From the NCBI GenBank assembly GCA_049644305.1, contig JBARRQ010000052.1, forward strand, positions 1 to 8,225: a DNA stretch of 8,225 nucleotides, written 5' to 3'. The notes under the pieces were generated by a model that worked only from the letters and a program-made list of their open reading frames with translations, was not told where the DNA came from and did no database searches. The position numbers and the translations under genes were made by a program. This DNA comes from AC-32 sp049644305. Its GTDB lineage: Bacteria > Actinomycetota > Thermoleophilia > Gaiellales > Gaiellaceae. Numbering within the stretch: the first letter of the stretch is position 1; the number at the start of each line of letters is the position of its first letter. Positions 1 to 6,531 of this stretch are shown here, one piece after another.

Positions 1-540
1 GAGTTGCGGGGATACCGGGTCGGGCTGCTACACGGCCGGCTGCGTCCGGTGGAACGGCGTGAGCTGATGGCCCGCTTCGTCGCGCGCGAGCTGGATGTGC
101 TCGTCGCGACGACCGTAATCGAGGTCGGCGTCGACGTTCCGAACGCGACGATCATGATCGTCCAGGAGGCCGACCGCTTCGGATTGGCCCAGCTGCACCA
201 GCTGCGCGGGCGGGTCGGGCGTGGAGCAGAACAGTCGTACTGCTTGTTGATCTCGCGCGCCCGCGAGGAGCTGACGGACAGCGCGCAGGAGCGTCTGCAG
301 GCGCTGGTCGACTCGACGGACGGCTTCGAGCTCGCGGAGAAGGACCTCGAGCTCCGCGGCGAGGGTCAACTGCTCGGGACGCGCCAGTCGGGTCTCTCCG
401 ACCTGCGCTTCGTCCACTGGCGCCGAGATCGCCCACTGCTCGAGCAAGCGCGAGCCGCCGCCGAGGGCCTTGTCGACTACGAGGGCCCGCTCGCGGACGA
501 GGTCGACCGCGTCTTCGGCGAGCGCGAGCCCGCCGCATAG
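1..540 (+). CDS. recG: ATP-dependent DNA helicase RecG, C-terminal part (5' end outside window)
   Basis: RecG is a superfamily 2 double-stranded DNA translocase that remodels stalled replication forks and recombination junctions. The window begins inside the gene and shows its last 179 codons. Visible are helicase motif V (VATTVIEVGVDVPNA, about residues 35-49 of the fragment), then motif VI with the arginine fingers (QLRGRVGRG, 67-75). After these comes the RecG-specific tail (EKDLELRGEGQLLGTRQSG, about 113-131), which corresponds to the TRG region that couples ATP hydrolysis to movement on DNA. That tail separates RecG from Mfd and other SF2 helicases. The protein ends at TAG 538-540, close to the usual RecG C-terminus, so the 3' end looks intact. 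rsmD starts 19 bases later, as in many actinobacteria. Seen: the motifs. Known: the family role. Confidence 0.95.
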   Translation, partial: ELRGYRVGLLHGRLRPVERRELMARFVARELDVLVATTVIEVGVDVPNATIMIVQEADRFGLAQLHQLRGRVGRGAEQSYCLLISRAREELTDSAQERLQALVDSTDGFELAEKDLELRGEGQLLGTRQSGLSDLRFVHWRRDRPLLEQARAAAEGLVDYEGPLADEVDRVFGEREPAA

Positions 541-559
541 CCTGGAGTCTGCACGCGGC

Positions 560-1101
560 ATGCGGATCATCGCCGGATCGCGGAAGGGTGCACGGATCTT
601 CGCGCCGAAAGGCCGCGAGACCCGGCCGACCGGCGATCGGGTCCGCGAAGCCGCCTTCAACCTGATCGGCCCGGGCGGCGTCGACGAGGCCACCGTCCTC
701 GATCTCTTCGCCGGCTCGGGAGCGATGGGGCTCGAAGCGCTCTCACGCGGCGCAGCCCGTGCCACCTTCGTCGACTCCGACCGAGAAGCCTGCCGCACGA
801 TCAACCGCAACCTCGACAAGCTCGGGCTCGAGGGCGCCACGGTGCTCTGCCAGGACGCGCTGACCGCCCTGCGCGCCGACGCCCGCGCAGTCAGCCGCTA
901 CGATCTCGTTCTCGTCGACCCGCCCTACCGGAGGTTTTCTTCCCTGCAAAACGCCCTGATTCAGCTGCTGCCCGAGATCCTCGCAACCGACGGCCTGCTG
1001 CTCGTCGAGACCGCGGCGACGGAGGAGCCGGAACTCCCGCTCGGCAAGCGGACGAGCCGCCGCTACGGCGCGGCGCGGCTGACTCTCTTCGAGCACTCGC
1101 A

Positions 1102-1105
<4 letters not shown>
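560..1105 (+). CDS. rsmD: 16S rRNA (guanine(966)-N(2))-methyltransferase RsmD
   Basis: RsmD methylates G966 of 16S rRNA with S-adenosylmethionine during small-subunit assembly. The 181-residue protein starts at ATG 560 with MRIIAGSRKG, the characteristic RsmD N-terminus, followed by RPT (22-24). The SAM-binding motif I is LDLFAGSGAMGLEALSRGA (47-65), the acidic loop is VDSD (71-74), and the catalytic motif is DPPY (120-123), the usual [DN]PPY of N2-guanine methyltransferases. Length and motif spacing match the family. The open frame continues upstream to 470, but that extension overlaps the recG end and lacks the family N-terminus, so ATG 560 is preferred. A TGGAG at 543-547 is a weak, distant ribosome binding site. 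The stop overlaps the coaD start by four bases (GTGA), which indicates translational coupling. Confidence 0.95.
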
Positions 1106-1613
<508 letters not shown>

Positions 1614-1617
<4 letters not shown>

Positions 1618-1937
1618 ACGAGACCCAGAAGCTGGAAAGACTGCTCGGCGCGGGCCGTGACGTACGGCTCGGGAAGCGTGACGCGCACGAGGTGCTTCAG
1701 AAGCTGCGCGCCCGCGGCGGCGGAAGCGATGCGGCCGACAGGCTCGCCGCGCGGCTCGAGGAGGCCGACGAGGTCTTCCTCAGGCGCGGCGAGGCGGAGC
1801 AGCTCCTCGAGGAGCTGCGTGCGAGCGGCCGGCGCTGGGTTTTCGGCACCGATGCGCCCCGAGAGCGTCCCCCAGGGCCCGAGCGCAGGCCGGACCCCGA
1901 GCCGGACCGTGGCTGGCGCCGGTTCTGGCGAACCTGA
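1614..1937 (+). CDS. small charged hypothetical protein coupled to coaD
   Basis: I do not recognise this 107-residue protein. It starts at ATG 1614 inside the coaD stop (ATGA overlap), so it is very likely translated by reinitiation after coaD. The first 75 residues are dominated by Leu, Ala, Glu, Arg and Lys in a heptad-like pattern (for example KLERLLGAG, ARLEEADEVFLRRGEAEQLLEEL) and are probably helical. From about residue 80 it becomes rich in Pro, Arg, Asp and Glu, looks disordered, and ends in an aromatic and basic cap (GWRRFWRT). There is no Cys, signal peptide or membrane segment. Third codon positions are GC-rich as in its neighbours, which favours a real gene over a chance frame. 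The frame also continues open upstream within coaD, but the coupled ATG is the natural start. A DNA- or RNA-contacting role would be a guess. Confidence 0.72.
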
Positions 1938-1963
1938 TAGCAGCCGACCGCCCTCTGTAGACT
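1934..1963 (+). promoter_or_regulatory. candidate sigma70-type promoter for the SepIVA-like gene
   Basis: A CTGATA hexamer at 1934-1939 (4 of 6 to TTGACA) and a TAGACT hexamer at 1958-1963 (4 of 6 to TATAAT) are separated by 18 bases. Initiation about seven bases after the -10 box would fall only a few bases before ATG 1974, giving an almost leaderless message. No Shine-Dalgarno sequence lies before that ATG, which fits. The -35 hexamer overlaps the stop codon of the upstream gene. Confidence 0.45.
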
Positions 1964-1973
1964 TCGTCAGCCA

Positions 1974-2483
1974 ATGGATGTACTTGTCTTGATCGACAAA
2001 CTGGACGACCTCGTCCACAACGCAAAGGCCGTCCCCCTGACCGACCAGGTCCGGATCGACCGCGAGGAGATCTACGACATCCTCGACCAGATGAGGGCGA
2101 CGATTCCCGAGGAAATCAAGCAGGCCCGCTGGATCGTCAAGGAGCGCCAGGAGATGCTGGCCGAGGCAAAGCGCGAGTGCGACCGAATTCTCGGCGAGGC
2201 CCGCGAGCAAGCTGTTCGCGAGGCGTCGCAGACCGAGATCGTCAAGCTTGCGGAGCGCCAGGCTGGAGAGATCGTCGACGACGCGCGCCGCCAGGCGCGG
2301 GAGACGCGGCTCGAGATGGAGGACTGGGCCGACTCGATCCTCTCGACGCTCGAGGTCAACCTGGACAAGTTCCTCGGCGCGGTCAAGCGGGGCCGGGAGC
2401 GGTTGCACGAACGCTCGCAAGAGACTGTCGTGGCCGGCGTTGCCGCCGGCATCGAGAGCTCGAACGACGACCAGCCCTATTAG
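1974..2483 (+). CDS. SepIVA/DivIVA-like coiled-coil protein (septation factor homologue)
   Basis: This 169-residue cytoplasmic protein is almost all helix. The N-terminal part (1-65) reads as a DivIVA-like head: MDVLVLIDKLDDLVHNAKAV, then PLT, then a helix around EEIYDILDQMRATIPEEI. A charged coiled coil (about 60-115) follows, with ATP-synthase-b-like repeats such as LAEAKRECDRILGEAREQA. The last conserved block is WADSILSTLEVNLDKFLGAV plus KRGRERL (118-144). From memory, head and tail resemble mycobacterial SepIVA (Rv2927c, MSMEG_2416), which is also encoded next to the DUF177 gene; that protein is about 245 residues, so this one has a much shorter coil. SepIVA acts at the septum and pole in wall growth and division. 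Automatic annotation might call it ATP synthase subunit b-like, but it has no membrane segment. Start ATG 1974 has no Shine-Dalgarno and is probably leaderless. Confidence 0.75.
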   Translation: MDVLVLIDKLDDLVHNAKAVPLTDQVRIDREEIYDILDQMRATIPEEIKQARWIVKERQEMLAEAKRECDRILGEAREQAVREASQTEIVKLAERQAGEIVDDARRQARETRLEMEDWADSILSTLEVNLDKFLGAVKRGRERLHERSQETVVAGVAAGIESSNDDQPY

Positions 2484-2507
2484 GACGGTCAGAATGCGGG
2501 CGAGCGG

Positions 2508-2580
2508 GTCGACCGGTCATTTCAGACGGACGCACGGACCAAGCCTGTGCGTCCTGAGAACGGCGTCGCGAGCGACGCCT
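2508..2580 (+). repeat. two-hairpin intergenic repeat, copy A (upstream of the nitroreductase gene)
   Basis: This copy matches copy B at 3132-3205 at 61 of 74 aligned positions, by hand alignment, and begins with an identical GTCGACCGGTCATT. It can fold as a ten-pair hairpin (2528-2537 with 2545-2554, one G-T pair, seven-base loop) followed by a perfect seven-pair hairpin (GGCGTCG 2562-2568, loop CGAG, CGACGCC 2573-2579). No T-run follows, so it is not a typical intrinsic terminator. It lies between the SepIVA-like stop and the next start. Confidence 0.75.
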
Positions 2581-2596
2581 CAGTAGTAAGGGCCGC

Positions 2597-3106
2597 GTGG
2601 ACACCTACCTGGCGATCGCCAGCAAACGCGATTGGCGCAGCTACGCCGACCGGCCGGTTCCGGGAGACGTGCAGCGCCGGATCCTCGACGCGGGGCGCCT
2701 TGCGGGAAGCGCTGTGAACAAGCAGCCCTGGACGTTCGTCGTCGTCGAGAGCCTCGAGACGAAAGAGCGTCTCGCCAAGACCGTCTATGCGCAGGACAAC
2801 ATCCGCACCTGTGCGTTCGCGATCGCGATTGCGACCGAGGGCGGCGGGTACGCCCTGGACGTCGGCCGTGCGATGCAGAACATGTTCCTCGCCGCATGGA
2901 ACGACGGCGTTGCCTCCTGCCCGAACGGCATGCCTGACCCGGACGCGACAGCGCGTCTCCTCGGGCTCGACGAGGGCCTTCAGCCGGTCAACGTCCCGAG
3001 CTTCGGCTACCCGAAACGTCCACTCGACCCCGAGTCGCGCACTGCTGAGGAATGGAGTGCGGAGGCGAATCGCAAGCCGCTCGAGGAGCTCGTTAAGCGC
3101 GCCTAG
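2597..3106 (+). CDS. nitroreductase family protein (FMN-dependent fold)
   Basis: The 169-residue protein has the short nitroreductase layout: an N-terminal helix with an FMN-contacting basic motif (SKRDWRSYADRPV, 9-21), the loop GSAVNKQPW (37-45; family form PSxxNxQPW), a core helix DVGRAMQNMFLAAWNDGVASC (88-108), and a C-terminal FGYPKRP (136-142). Members are usually homodimers that reduce nitro groups, quinones or other acceptors with NAD(P)H; some use other flavins or deazaflavins. The substrate cannot be read here. At 169 residues it is shorter than NfsB-type enzymes (about 215). Start GTG 2597 gives the expected N-terminus; only a weak AAGG at 2588-2591 precedes it, and a TAGTAA at 2584-2589 could serve a leaderless start. 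It is flanked on both sides by the two copies of the hairpin repeat. Confidence 0.88.
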   Translation: MDTYLAIASKRDWRSYADRPVPGDVQRRILDAGRLAGSAVNKQPWTFVVVESLETKERLAKTVYAQDNIRTCAFAIAIATEGGGYALDVGRAMQNMFLAAWNDGVASCPNGMPDPDATARLLGLDEGLQPVNVPSFGYPKRPLDPESRTAEEWSAEANRKPLEELVKRA

Positions 3107-3131
3107 GAGCCGATGCGCAGACTCGAGGTGA

Positions 3132-3205
3132 GTCGACCGGTCATTGCAGACGGGCGCACGGGCGCAGCCCGTACGCCCTGAAAGCGGCGCCGCAAGCGGA
3201 CGCCT
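3132..3205 (+). repeat. two-hairpin intergenic repeat, copy B (upstream of the DUF177 gene)
   Basis: This is the second, direct-oriented copy of the element at 2508-2580. Hairpin 1 pairs 3152-3163 with 3167-3178, eleven pairs with one C-A mismatch and a GCA loop. Hairpin 2 pairs 3186-3192 with 3197-3204, seven pairs with one bulged A and a CAAG loop. Relative to copy A, one stem pair changes on both sides (A-T 2530/2552 to G-C 3154/3176), and two single changes turn a G-T and an A-C into Watson-Crick pairs. One single change breaks a pair (C 3157, A 3173). On balance this suggests the fold is kept. Confidence 0.75.
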
Positions 3206-3228
3206 AAGCGTTGCTACCGTGGTCTTTC

Positions 3229-3738
3229 GTGACCACCTTCAACCTACGCACGCTCAAGCTTCGTTCCGGCGAGCAGTTCCGCGACGCCCGCGAGATCCAG
3301 CTCGAGCCGCTCGAGCTGGGCGGGCAGCGCTACCAGCCGGTGCCCGAGACCGTGCCGGCGGCGCTCACGGTCACCCGCGCCTCCACGGGGACCCTTTTCG
3401 AGCTCGCCTTCGACGTGCGTCTGCACGGTCCGTGCTTCCGCTGCCTCGAGGATGCCGTGCTCGACCTGCCGATCTCTGCCCGCGAGTACCAGGCCACCGC
3501 CCCCGAGGGCGACGACGAGCTACGCACGCCGTACCTCGAGGACGACCGGCTCGACCTCTCCGCGTGGGCGCGCGACGCCCTGGCGCTCGATCTCCCCGAC
3601 AAGATTCTCTGCCGGAGTGACTGCGCCGGCCTGTGCCCCGTGTGCGGCAAGAACCTGAACCGGGAACCACACGACCACGGCGAGCCCCATTCGGATTCAC
3701 GTTGGTCGGCCCTGGCCGAGCTCAGGGATCGTCTCTAA
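3229..3738 (+). CDS. DUF177 / YceD family protein
   Basis: YceD-family proteins are needed for normal 23S rRNA accumulation and large-subunit biogenesis in the bacteria and plastids where they have been tested, and are usually encoded next to rpmF. This 169-residue version starts MTTFNLRTLKLRSGE. The N-terminal half ends in the GPCFRCLED block (67-75), and a second Cys cluster follows as LCRSDCAGLCPVCGKNLN (127-144). Together, Cys69, 72, 128, 132, 136 and 139 suggest a bound metal. The tail DSRWSALAELRDRL is typical. GTG 3229 was chosen over the in-frame TTG 3211 because it gives the family N-terminus; a TACCGT at 3215-3220, eight bases before the GTG, would suit a leaderless transcript, and no clear Shine-Dalgarno is present. 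An ABC-F gene separates it from rpmF here. Confidence 0.9.
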   Translation: MTTFNLRTLKLRSGEQFRDAREIQLEPLELGGQRYQPVPETVPAALTVTRASTGTLFELAFDVRLHGPCFRCLEDAVLDLPISAREYQATAPEGDDELRTPYLEDDRLDLSAWARDALALDLPDKILCRSDCAGLCPVCGKNLNREPHDHGEPHSDSRWSALAELRDRL

Positions 3739-3746
3739 ACTCCCCT

Positions 3747-3762
3747 CGGCGCCTCGGCGCCG
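3747..3762 (+). terminator. small GC hairpin after the DUF177 gene, possible weak terminator or attenuator
   Basis: CGGCGC (3747-3752) and GCGCCG (3757-3762) form a six-pair stem around a CTCG loop, followed by TTCT. It begins nine bases after the DUF177 stop. The T-run is poor, so intrinsic termination is uncertain; it could be part of the ABC-F leader instead. Confidence 0.35.
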
Positions 3763-3778
3763 TTCTATGCGGGCCTAG

Positions 3779-3836
3779 CTGACGAAATCTCATCGCTCTC
3801 GCGCCTACGGCGCAGTGTCGGCCATTCGTCAGGAGG
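3779..3836 (+). promoter_or_regulatory. ABC-F leader: long-range inverted repeat reaching the ribosome binding site
   Basis: CTGACGAA (3779-3786) and TTCGTCAG (3825-3832) are a perfect eight-base inverted repeat. They enclose an inner hairpin GCGCC-TAC-GGCGC (3801-3813). The right arm runs into AGGAGG (3831-3836), the ribosome binding site of the ABC-F gene, so folding would mask its first two bases. Leader-based attenuation is known for several ABC-F resistance genes; a switch here is an inference from the layout only. Confidence 0.4.
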
Positions 3837-3840
3837 TCCG

Positions 3841-5295
3841 TTGCAGTCCCACTCGATCACGCTCGCCGGTGTCACCGCCTCGCACGGCGTCACCGAAGTC
3901 TTTTCCGGCGTCACGCTTACCGTCGGCGCGGGCAGCCGCATCGGCGTCGTCGGGCCGAATGGTGCTGGGAAGACGACGCTGCTCCGCCTGCTCGCCGGCC
4001 TCGAGGAGCCCGACCGCGGGGTCGTCAGGCGGAATCCGCGGGATCTCTCCGTCGGCTACCTGCCGCAGGAACTGGACGCGCGCCCCGGCGAGATCCTGCG
4101 CGGCTACATCGAGCGGCGTACGGGAGCGGCTGAAACATCGCAGGCCGCGGTTGCGGCGAAGCTCGGCATCGACCTCGACCGTCGGCTCGAGACGTTCTCG
4201 GGCGGCCAGGCCGCGCGTGCCCGGCTGGCAGGGCTTCTGCTCGCCCGCTTCGATGTCTACTGCCTCGACGAGCCGACGAACGACCTCGACTTCGACGGGC
4301 TCGAGCGCCTGGAGCGGTTCGTCGAGCGGATTCGCGGCAGCGTCGTCGTCGTCTCGCACGACCGCGAGTTCCTCGACCGGACGGTCTCGCGAATCGTCGA
4401 GCTCGAGGAGGGAACACGCCGGCTCCGGGAATGGCCGGGAGGCTGGAGCGAGTTCGAGGCAGCGCGCGAGCGAGCCCGCGAGGCGCAGTACCGGCGCTAC
4501 GACGAGACTGAGGAACGGCGCCGCGAGATCGACGCCTTGCTGCGCGCGCGGCGGGGCCAGGCACGCGGCGGCGCCAAGCTAGGGAAGCAGACCGGCGGCG
4601 CCGACCGCCGCGCGACGAATGCGCTCAAGTCGAAGGTACGCCAGGCGGAGCGAGCGCTCGAGCGGCTCGACCGGGTCGAGAAGCCCTTCGAGCCCTGGAA
4701 GCTGCGCCTCGAGCTGGAGCCCTCGGCACGAGGCGGTGAGCTCGTCGTTCGTCTCGAGAATGCCGTTGTCGAACGTGGCGGCTTCCGTCTCGGTCCGCTC
4801 GATCTCGACCTCCACCGCGGCGACCGCGTCGCGGTCGTCGGCAGGAACGGGAGCGGCAAGACGACGTTGCTCGGCATGATCACCGGCGCGCTCTCGCTCG
4901 GGTCGGGGAGTCGCGAGGTCGGGCGTGGTGCCGTCTTCGGCGAGCTCGACCAGACGCGGGCTCGGTTCGCCGTCGAGGAGGCGCTCGTGGACGCCTTCGG
5001 CGGCCCCGCGGAGGCGGCTCGGACACTGTTGGCGAAGTTCGGTCTTGGTGCCGACGACGTGCTGCGCGCGGCGCGGACGCTTTCCCCCGGAGAGCGGACG
5101 CGCGCGCAACTCGCCCTCCTCTCGGCGCAGGGCGTCAACTGCCTCCTCCTCGACGAGCCGACAAACCACCTCGATCTGCCGGCGATCGAAGAGCTGGAAG
5201 CCGCGCTGGAGAGCTATCCCGGAACCGTCGTGCTCGTCACACACGATCGGCGCCTTCTCGACCGTTTCGGGGCGACGCGCCTGGTTGAGCTCTGA
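3841..5295 (+). CDS. ABC-F family ATP-binding cassette protein (ribosome-acting, two ATPase domains)
   Basis: This 484-residue protein has two ABC ATPase domains in one chain and no membrane segment, the hallmark of ABC-F proteins. These bind the ribosomal E site and relieve stalls or protect against antibiotics. Domain 1: Walker A GPNGAGKT (38-45), Q-loop Gln76, signature FSGGQ (119-123), Walker B CLDEPTNDLD (141-150), switch His173. Domain 2: Walker A GRNGSGKT (334-341), signature LSPGE (414-418), Walker B LLLDEPTNHLD (435-445), His468. The linker at about 200-300 is highly charged and helical (arginine-rich, with a Gly/Lys patch near 240-255), as expected for the interdomain arm that reaches the tRNA. 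Only 74 residues separate Walker A from the signature in domain 1, so there is no EttA-type arm insertion. The start is TTG 3841, four bases after AGGAGG. The exact subfamily and any antibiotic link cannot be told from this sequence. Confidence 0.93.
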   Translation: MQSHSITLAGVTASHGVTEVFSGVTLTVGAGSRIGVVGPNGAGKTTLLRLLAGLEEPDRGVVRRNPRDLSVGYLPQELDARPGEILRGYIERRTGAAETSQAAVAAKLGIDLDRRLETFSGGQAARARLAGLLLARFDVYCLDEPTNDLDFDGLERLERFVERIRGSVVVVSHDREFLDRTVSRIVELEEGTRRLREWPGGWSEFEAARERAREAQYRRYDETEERRREIDALLRARRGQARGGAKLGKQTGGADRRATNALKSKVRQAERALERLDRVEKPFEPWKLRLELEPSARGGELVVRLENAVVERGGFRLGPLDLDLHRGDRVAVVGRNGSGKTTLLGMITGALSLGSGSREVGRGAVFGELDQTRARFAVEEALVDAFGGPAEAARTLLAKFGLGADDVLRAARTLSPGERTRAQLALLSAQGVNCLLLDEPTNHLDLPAIEELEAALESYPGTVVLVTHDRRLLDRFGATRLVEL

Positions 5296-5303
5296 CCTGA
5301 GGC

Positions 5304-5309
5304 TATACT
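5304..5309 (+). promoter_or_regulatory. -10 box for leaderless rpmF
   Basis: TATACT (5 of 6 to TATAAT) ends eight bases before the rpmF GTG at 5318. Normal initiation distance puts the first transcribed base at or next to the start codon. There is no Shine-Dalgarno between the ABC-F stop (5295) and the GTG, which supports a leaderless message. No convincing -35 box is seen at 16-18 bases upstream. Confidence 0.55.
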
Positions 5310-5317
5310 CGGCCGCC

Positions 5318-5506
5318 GTGGCTGTCCCGAAGAAAAAGACGTCGAAGTCGCGCCGCGACAAGCGCCGGGCTACCCACAAGATCGAGGCGCCGCGGCTGAA
5401 TCTGTGCCCGCAGTGCGGCCAGCCGAAGCGGCCGCATCGCATGTGCCCGACCTGCAAGACGTACAGCGGCCGCGAGATCGAGCCTTTGCGCACGCCGGCG
5501 CCGTAG
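5318..5506 (+). CDS. rpmF: 50S ribosomal protein L32
   Basis: This is the small, basic large-subunit protein L32 (bL32), 62 residues long. It opens with MAVPKKKTSKSRRDKRRATHK, the strongly conserved N-terminus of the family. Next comes a zinc-ribbon pair CPQC (Cys30, Cys33) and CPTC (Cys43, Cys46), the zinc-binding C+ form rather than the zinc-free paralogue; no second copy is in the window. The GTG at 5318 is the only start that gives the conserved N-terminus; the longer open frame upstream is the out-of-frame shadow of the ABC-F gene. plsX follows 20 bases later. The DUF177-rpmF pairing usual in bacteria is interrupted by the ABC-F gene, and rpmF seems to have its own promoter. Confidence 0.97.
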   Translation: MAVPKKKTSKSRRDKRRATHKIEAPRLNLCPQCGQPKRPHRMCPTCKTYSGREIEPLRTPAP

Positions 5507-5526
5507 AGAAAGCGACGCCCTAACAC

Positions 5527-6525
5527 GTGACGACCGTTGCCGTCGACGCGCTGGGCGGGGACCGGGCGCCCGAGGAAGTCGTCGCCGGCGCGCTCGAGGC
5601 TGCCTCCGATGCGATTCAGCCGATCCTGTTCGGCCCGCCCGGGCTGGACACCGGCGGGCTCGAGCTCGTCGAGACTACGCAGAGCATCGAGATGGACGAG
5701 AAGCCGGCCGAGGCCGTTCGCGCCAAGCCCGACAGCTCGCTCGTCGCGGCCTGCCGCGCAGTCGGTGCGGGTCAGGCCGACGCGGTCGTCTCCGCCGGGA
5801 ACACGGGCGCGATGCTTGCCGCGTGCTTCCTCGAGTTGCGAAGGCTTCCCGGGGTAGCCCGCCCGGCGATCGCAGTCGTGATTCCCGCCAAGCGCGGCCC
5901 CTCCGTCTTGATCGACTCCGGGGCCAACGCGGACGCACGTCCCGAGCACCTGCTCCAGTTCGCGCACATGGGCGCGGTCTTCGCCGAGGACGTCCTCGAA
6001 GTCGGTGATCCGGAGGTTCGGCTCCTCTCGATCGGCGAGGAGCCCGAAAAAGGGAACCAGCTGACGCTGGAGGCGCACGCGCTGCTCGCCGGCGCCGAAG
6101 GCCTGAACTTCGGCGGCAATACCGAAAGTCGCGATCTCCTCCGAGGCGCCGCCGATGTCGTCGTCTGCGACGGTTTCACCGGCAACGTCGCGCTGAAGCT
6201 GATGGAAGGGACGATCTCGACCGTGCTCGAGGAGCTGCGCGAAGAGATTCGTGCCAGCCGGCGCGGCCGGGTCGGCGGGCTGCTTGTCCGGCCGGCCGCC
6301 CGCGGCCTTCGCGGGCGCCTCGATCCGGAGACGTACGGCGGGGCCTACCTGCTCGGCCTGCGAGGGCTCGCCGTGATCGCACACGGAAACTCCTCGCGAG
6401 TGGCGATCGCCAACGCGATTCGCCTCGCGGCACGTGGGGTCGAGCACGACGTCGTAGGTCGGCTCGCGCAGCGGCTTCCGGAAAGAGTGTTAGCATCCGC
6501 GCGCTCTGAGACCCCTGGCAAGTGA
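5527..6525 (+). CDS. plsX: phosphate acyltransferase PlsX
   Basis: PlsX converts acyl-ACP and phosphate into acyl-phosphate, which PlsY uses to acylate glycerol 3-phosphate in the first step of phospholipid synthesis. It is a peripheral, membrane-associated enzyme. The 332-residue protein begins MTTVAVDALGGDRAPEEVV (family DAMGGDHAP). It continues with SAGNTGAM (89-96), IDSGANAD (129-136), LLSIGEEPEKGN (166-177), NFGGN (194-198), CDGFTGN (214-220) and YGGAYLLG late in the chain, all classical PlsX signatures in the right order. Length is normal. Start GTG 5527 matches the family N-terminus, though upstream only AGAAAG gives a poor ribosome binding site; translation may be coupled to rpmF. It is directly followed by acpP, whose product carries its substrate. 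Confidence 0.96.
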   Translation: MTTVAVDALGGDRAPEEVVAGALEAASDAIQPILFGPPGLDTGGLELVETTQSIEMDEKPAEAVRAKPDSSLVAACRAVGAGQADAVVSAGNTGAMLAACFLELRRLPGVARPAIAVVIPAKRGPSVLIDSGANADARPEHLLQFAHMGAVFAEDVLEVGDPEVRLLSIGEEPEKGNQLTLEAHALLAGAEGLNFGGNTESRDLLRGAADVVVCDGFTGNVALKLMEGTISTVLEELREEIRASRRGRVGGLLVRPAARGLRGRLDPETYGGAYLLGLRGLAVIAHGNSSRVAIANAIRLAARGVEHDVVGRLAQRLPERVLASARSETPGK

Positions 6526-6531
6526 GGTGAG

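Noticed and set aside
28..840. Open frame of 270 codons on the - strand
   Set aside because: It is opposite recG and rsmD, has low-complexity composition and no motif; an antisense shadow.
2484..2596. Reading the hairpins before the nitroreductase gene as an ordinary intrinsic terminator
   Set aside because: No T-run follows either hairpin, and the same paired structure recurs at 3132-3205; a repeat element fits better.
3144..3620. Alternative + strand frame of 158 codons over the DUF177 gene
   Set aside because: It is arginine- and alanine-rich and out of frame with the motif-bearing DUF177 protein, so it is a shadow.
4579..6447. Open frame of 622 codons on the - strand
   Set aside because: It runs antisense to the ABC-F gene, rpmF and plsX, all with full family motifs on the + strand. 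Long antisense frames are expected in GC-rich coding DNA, and its translation shows no recognisable domain.
6491..6496. TAGCAT as an internal promoter for acpP inside plsX
   Set aside because: No -35 match lies at 16-18 bases, and acpP has a good ribosome binding site coupled to the plsX stop, so co-transcription is enough.
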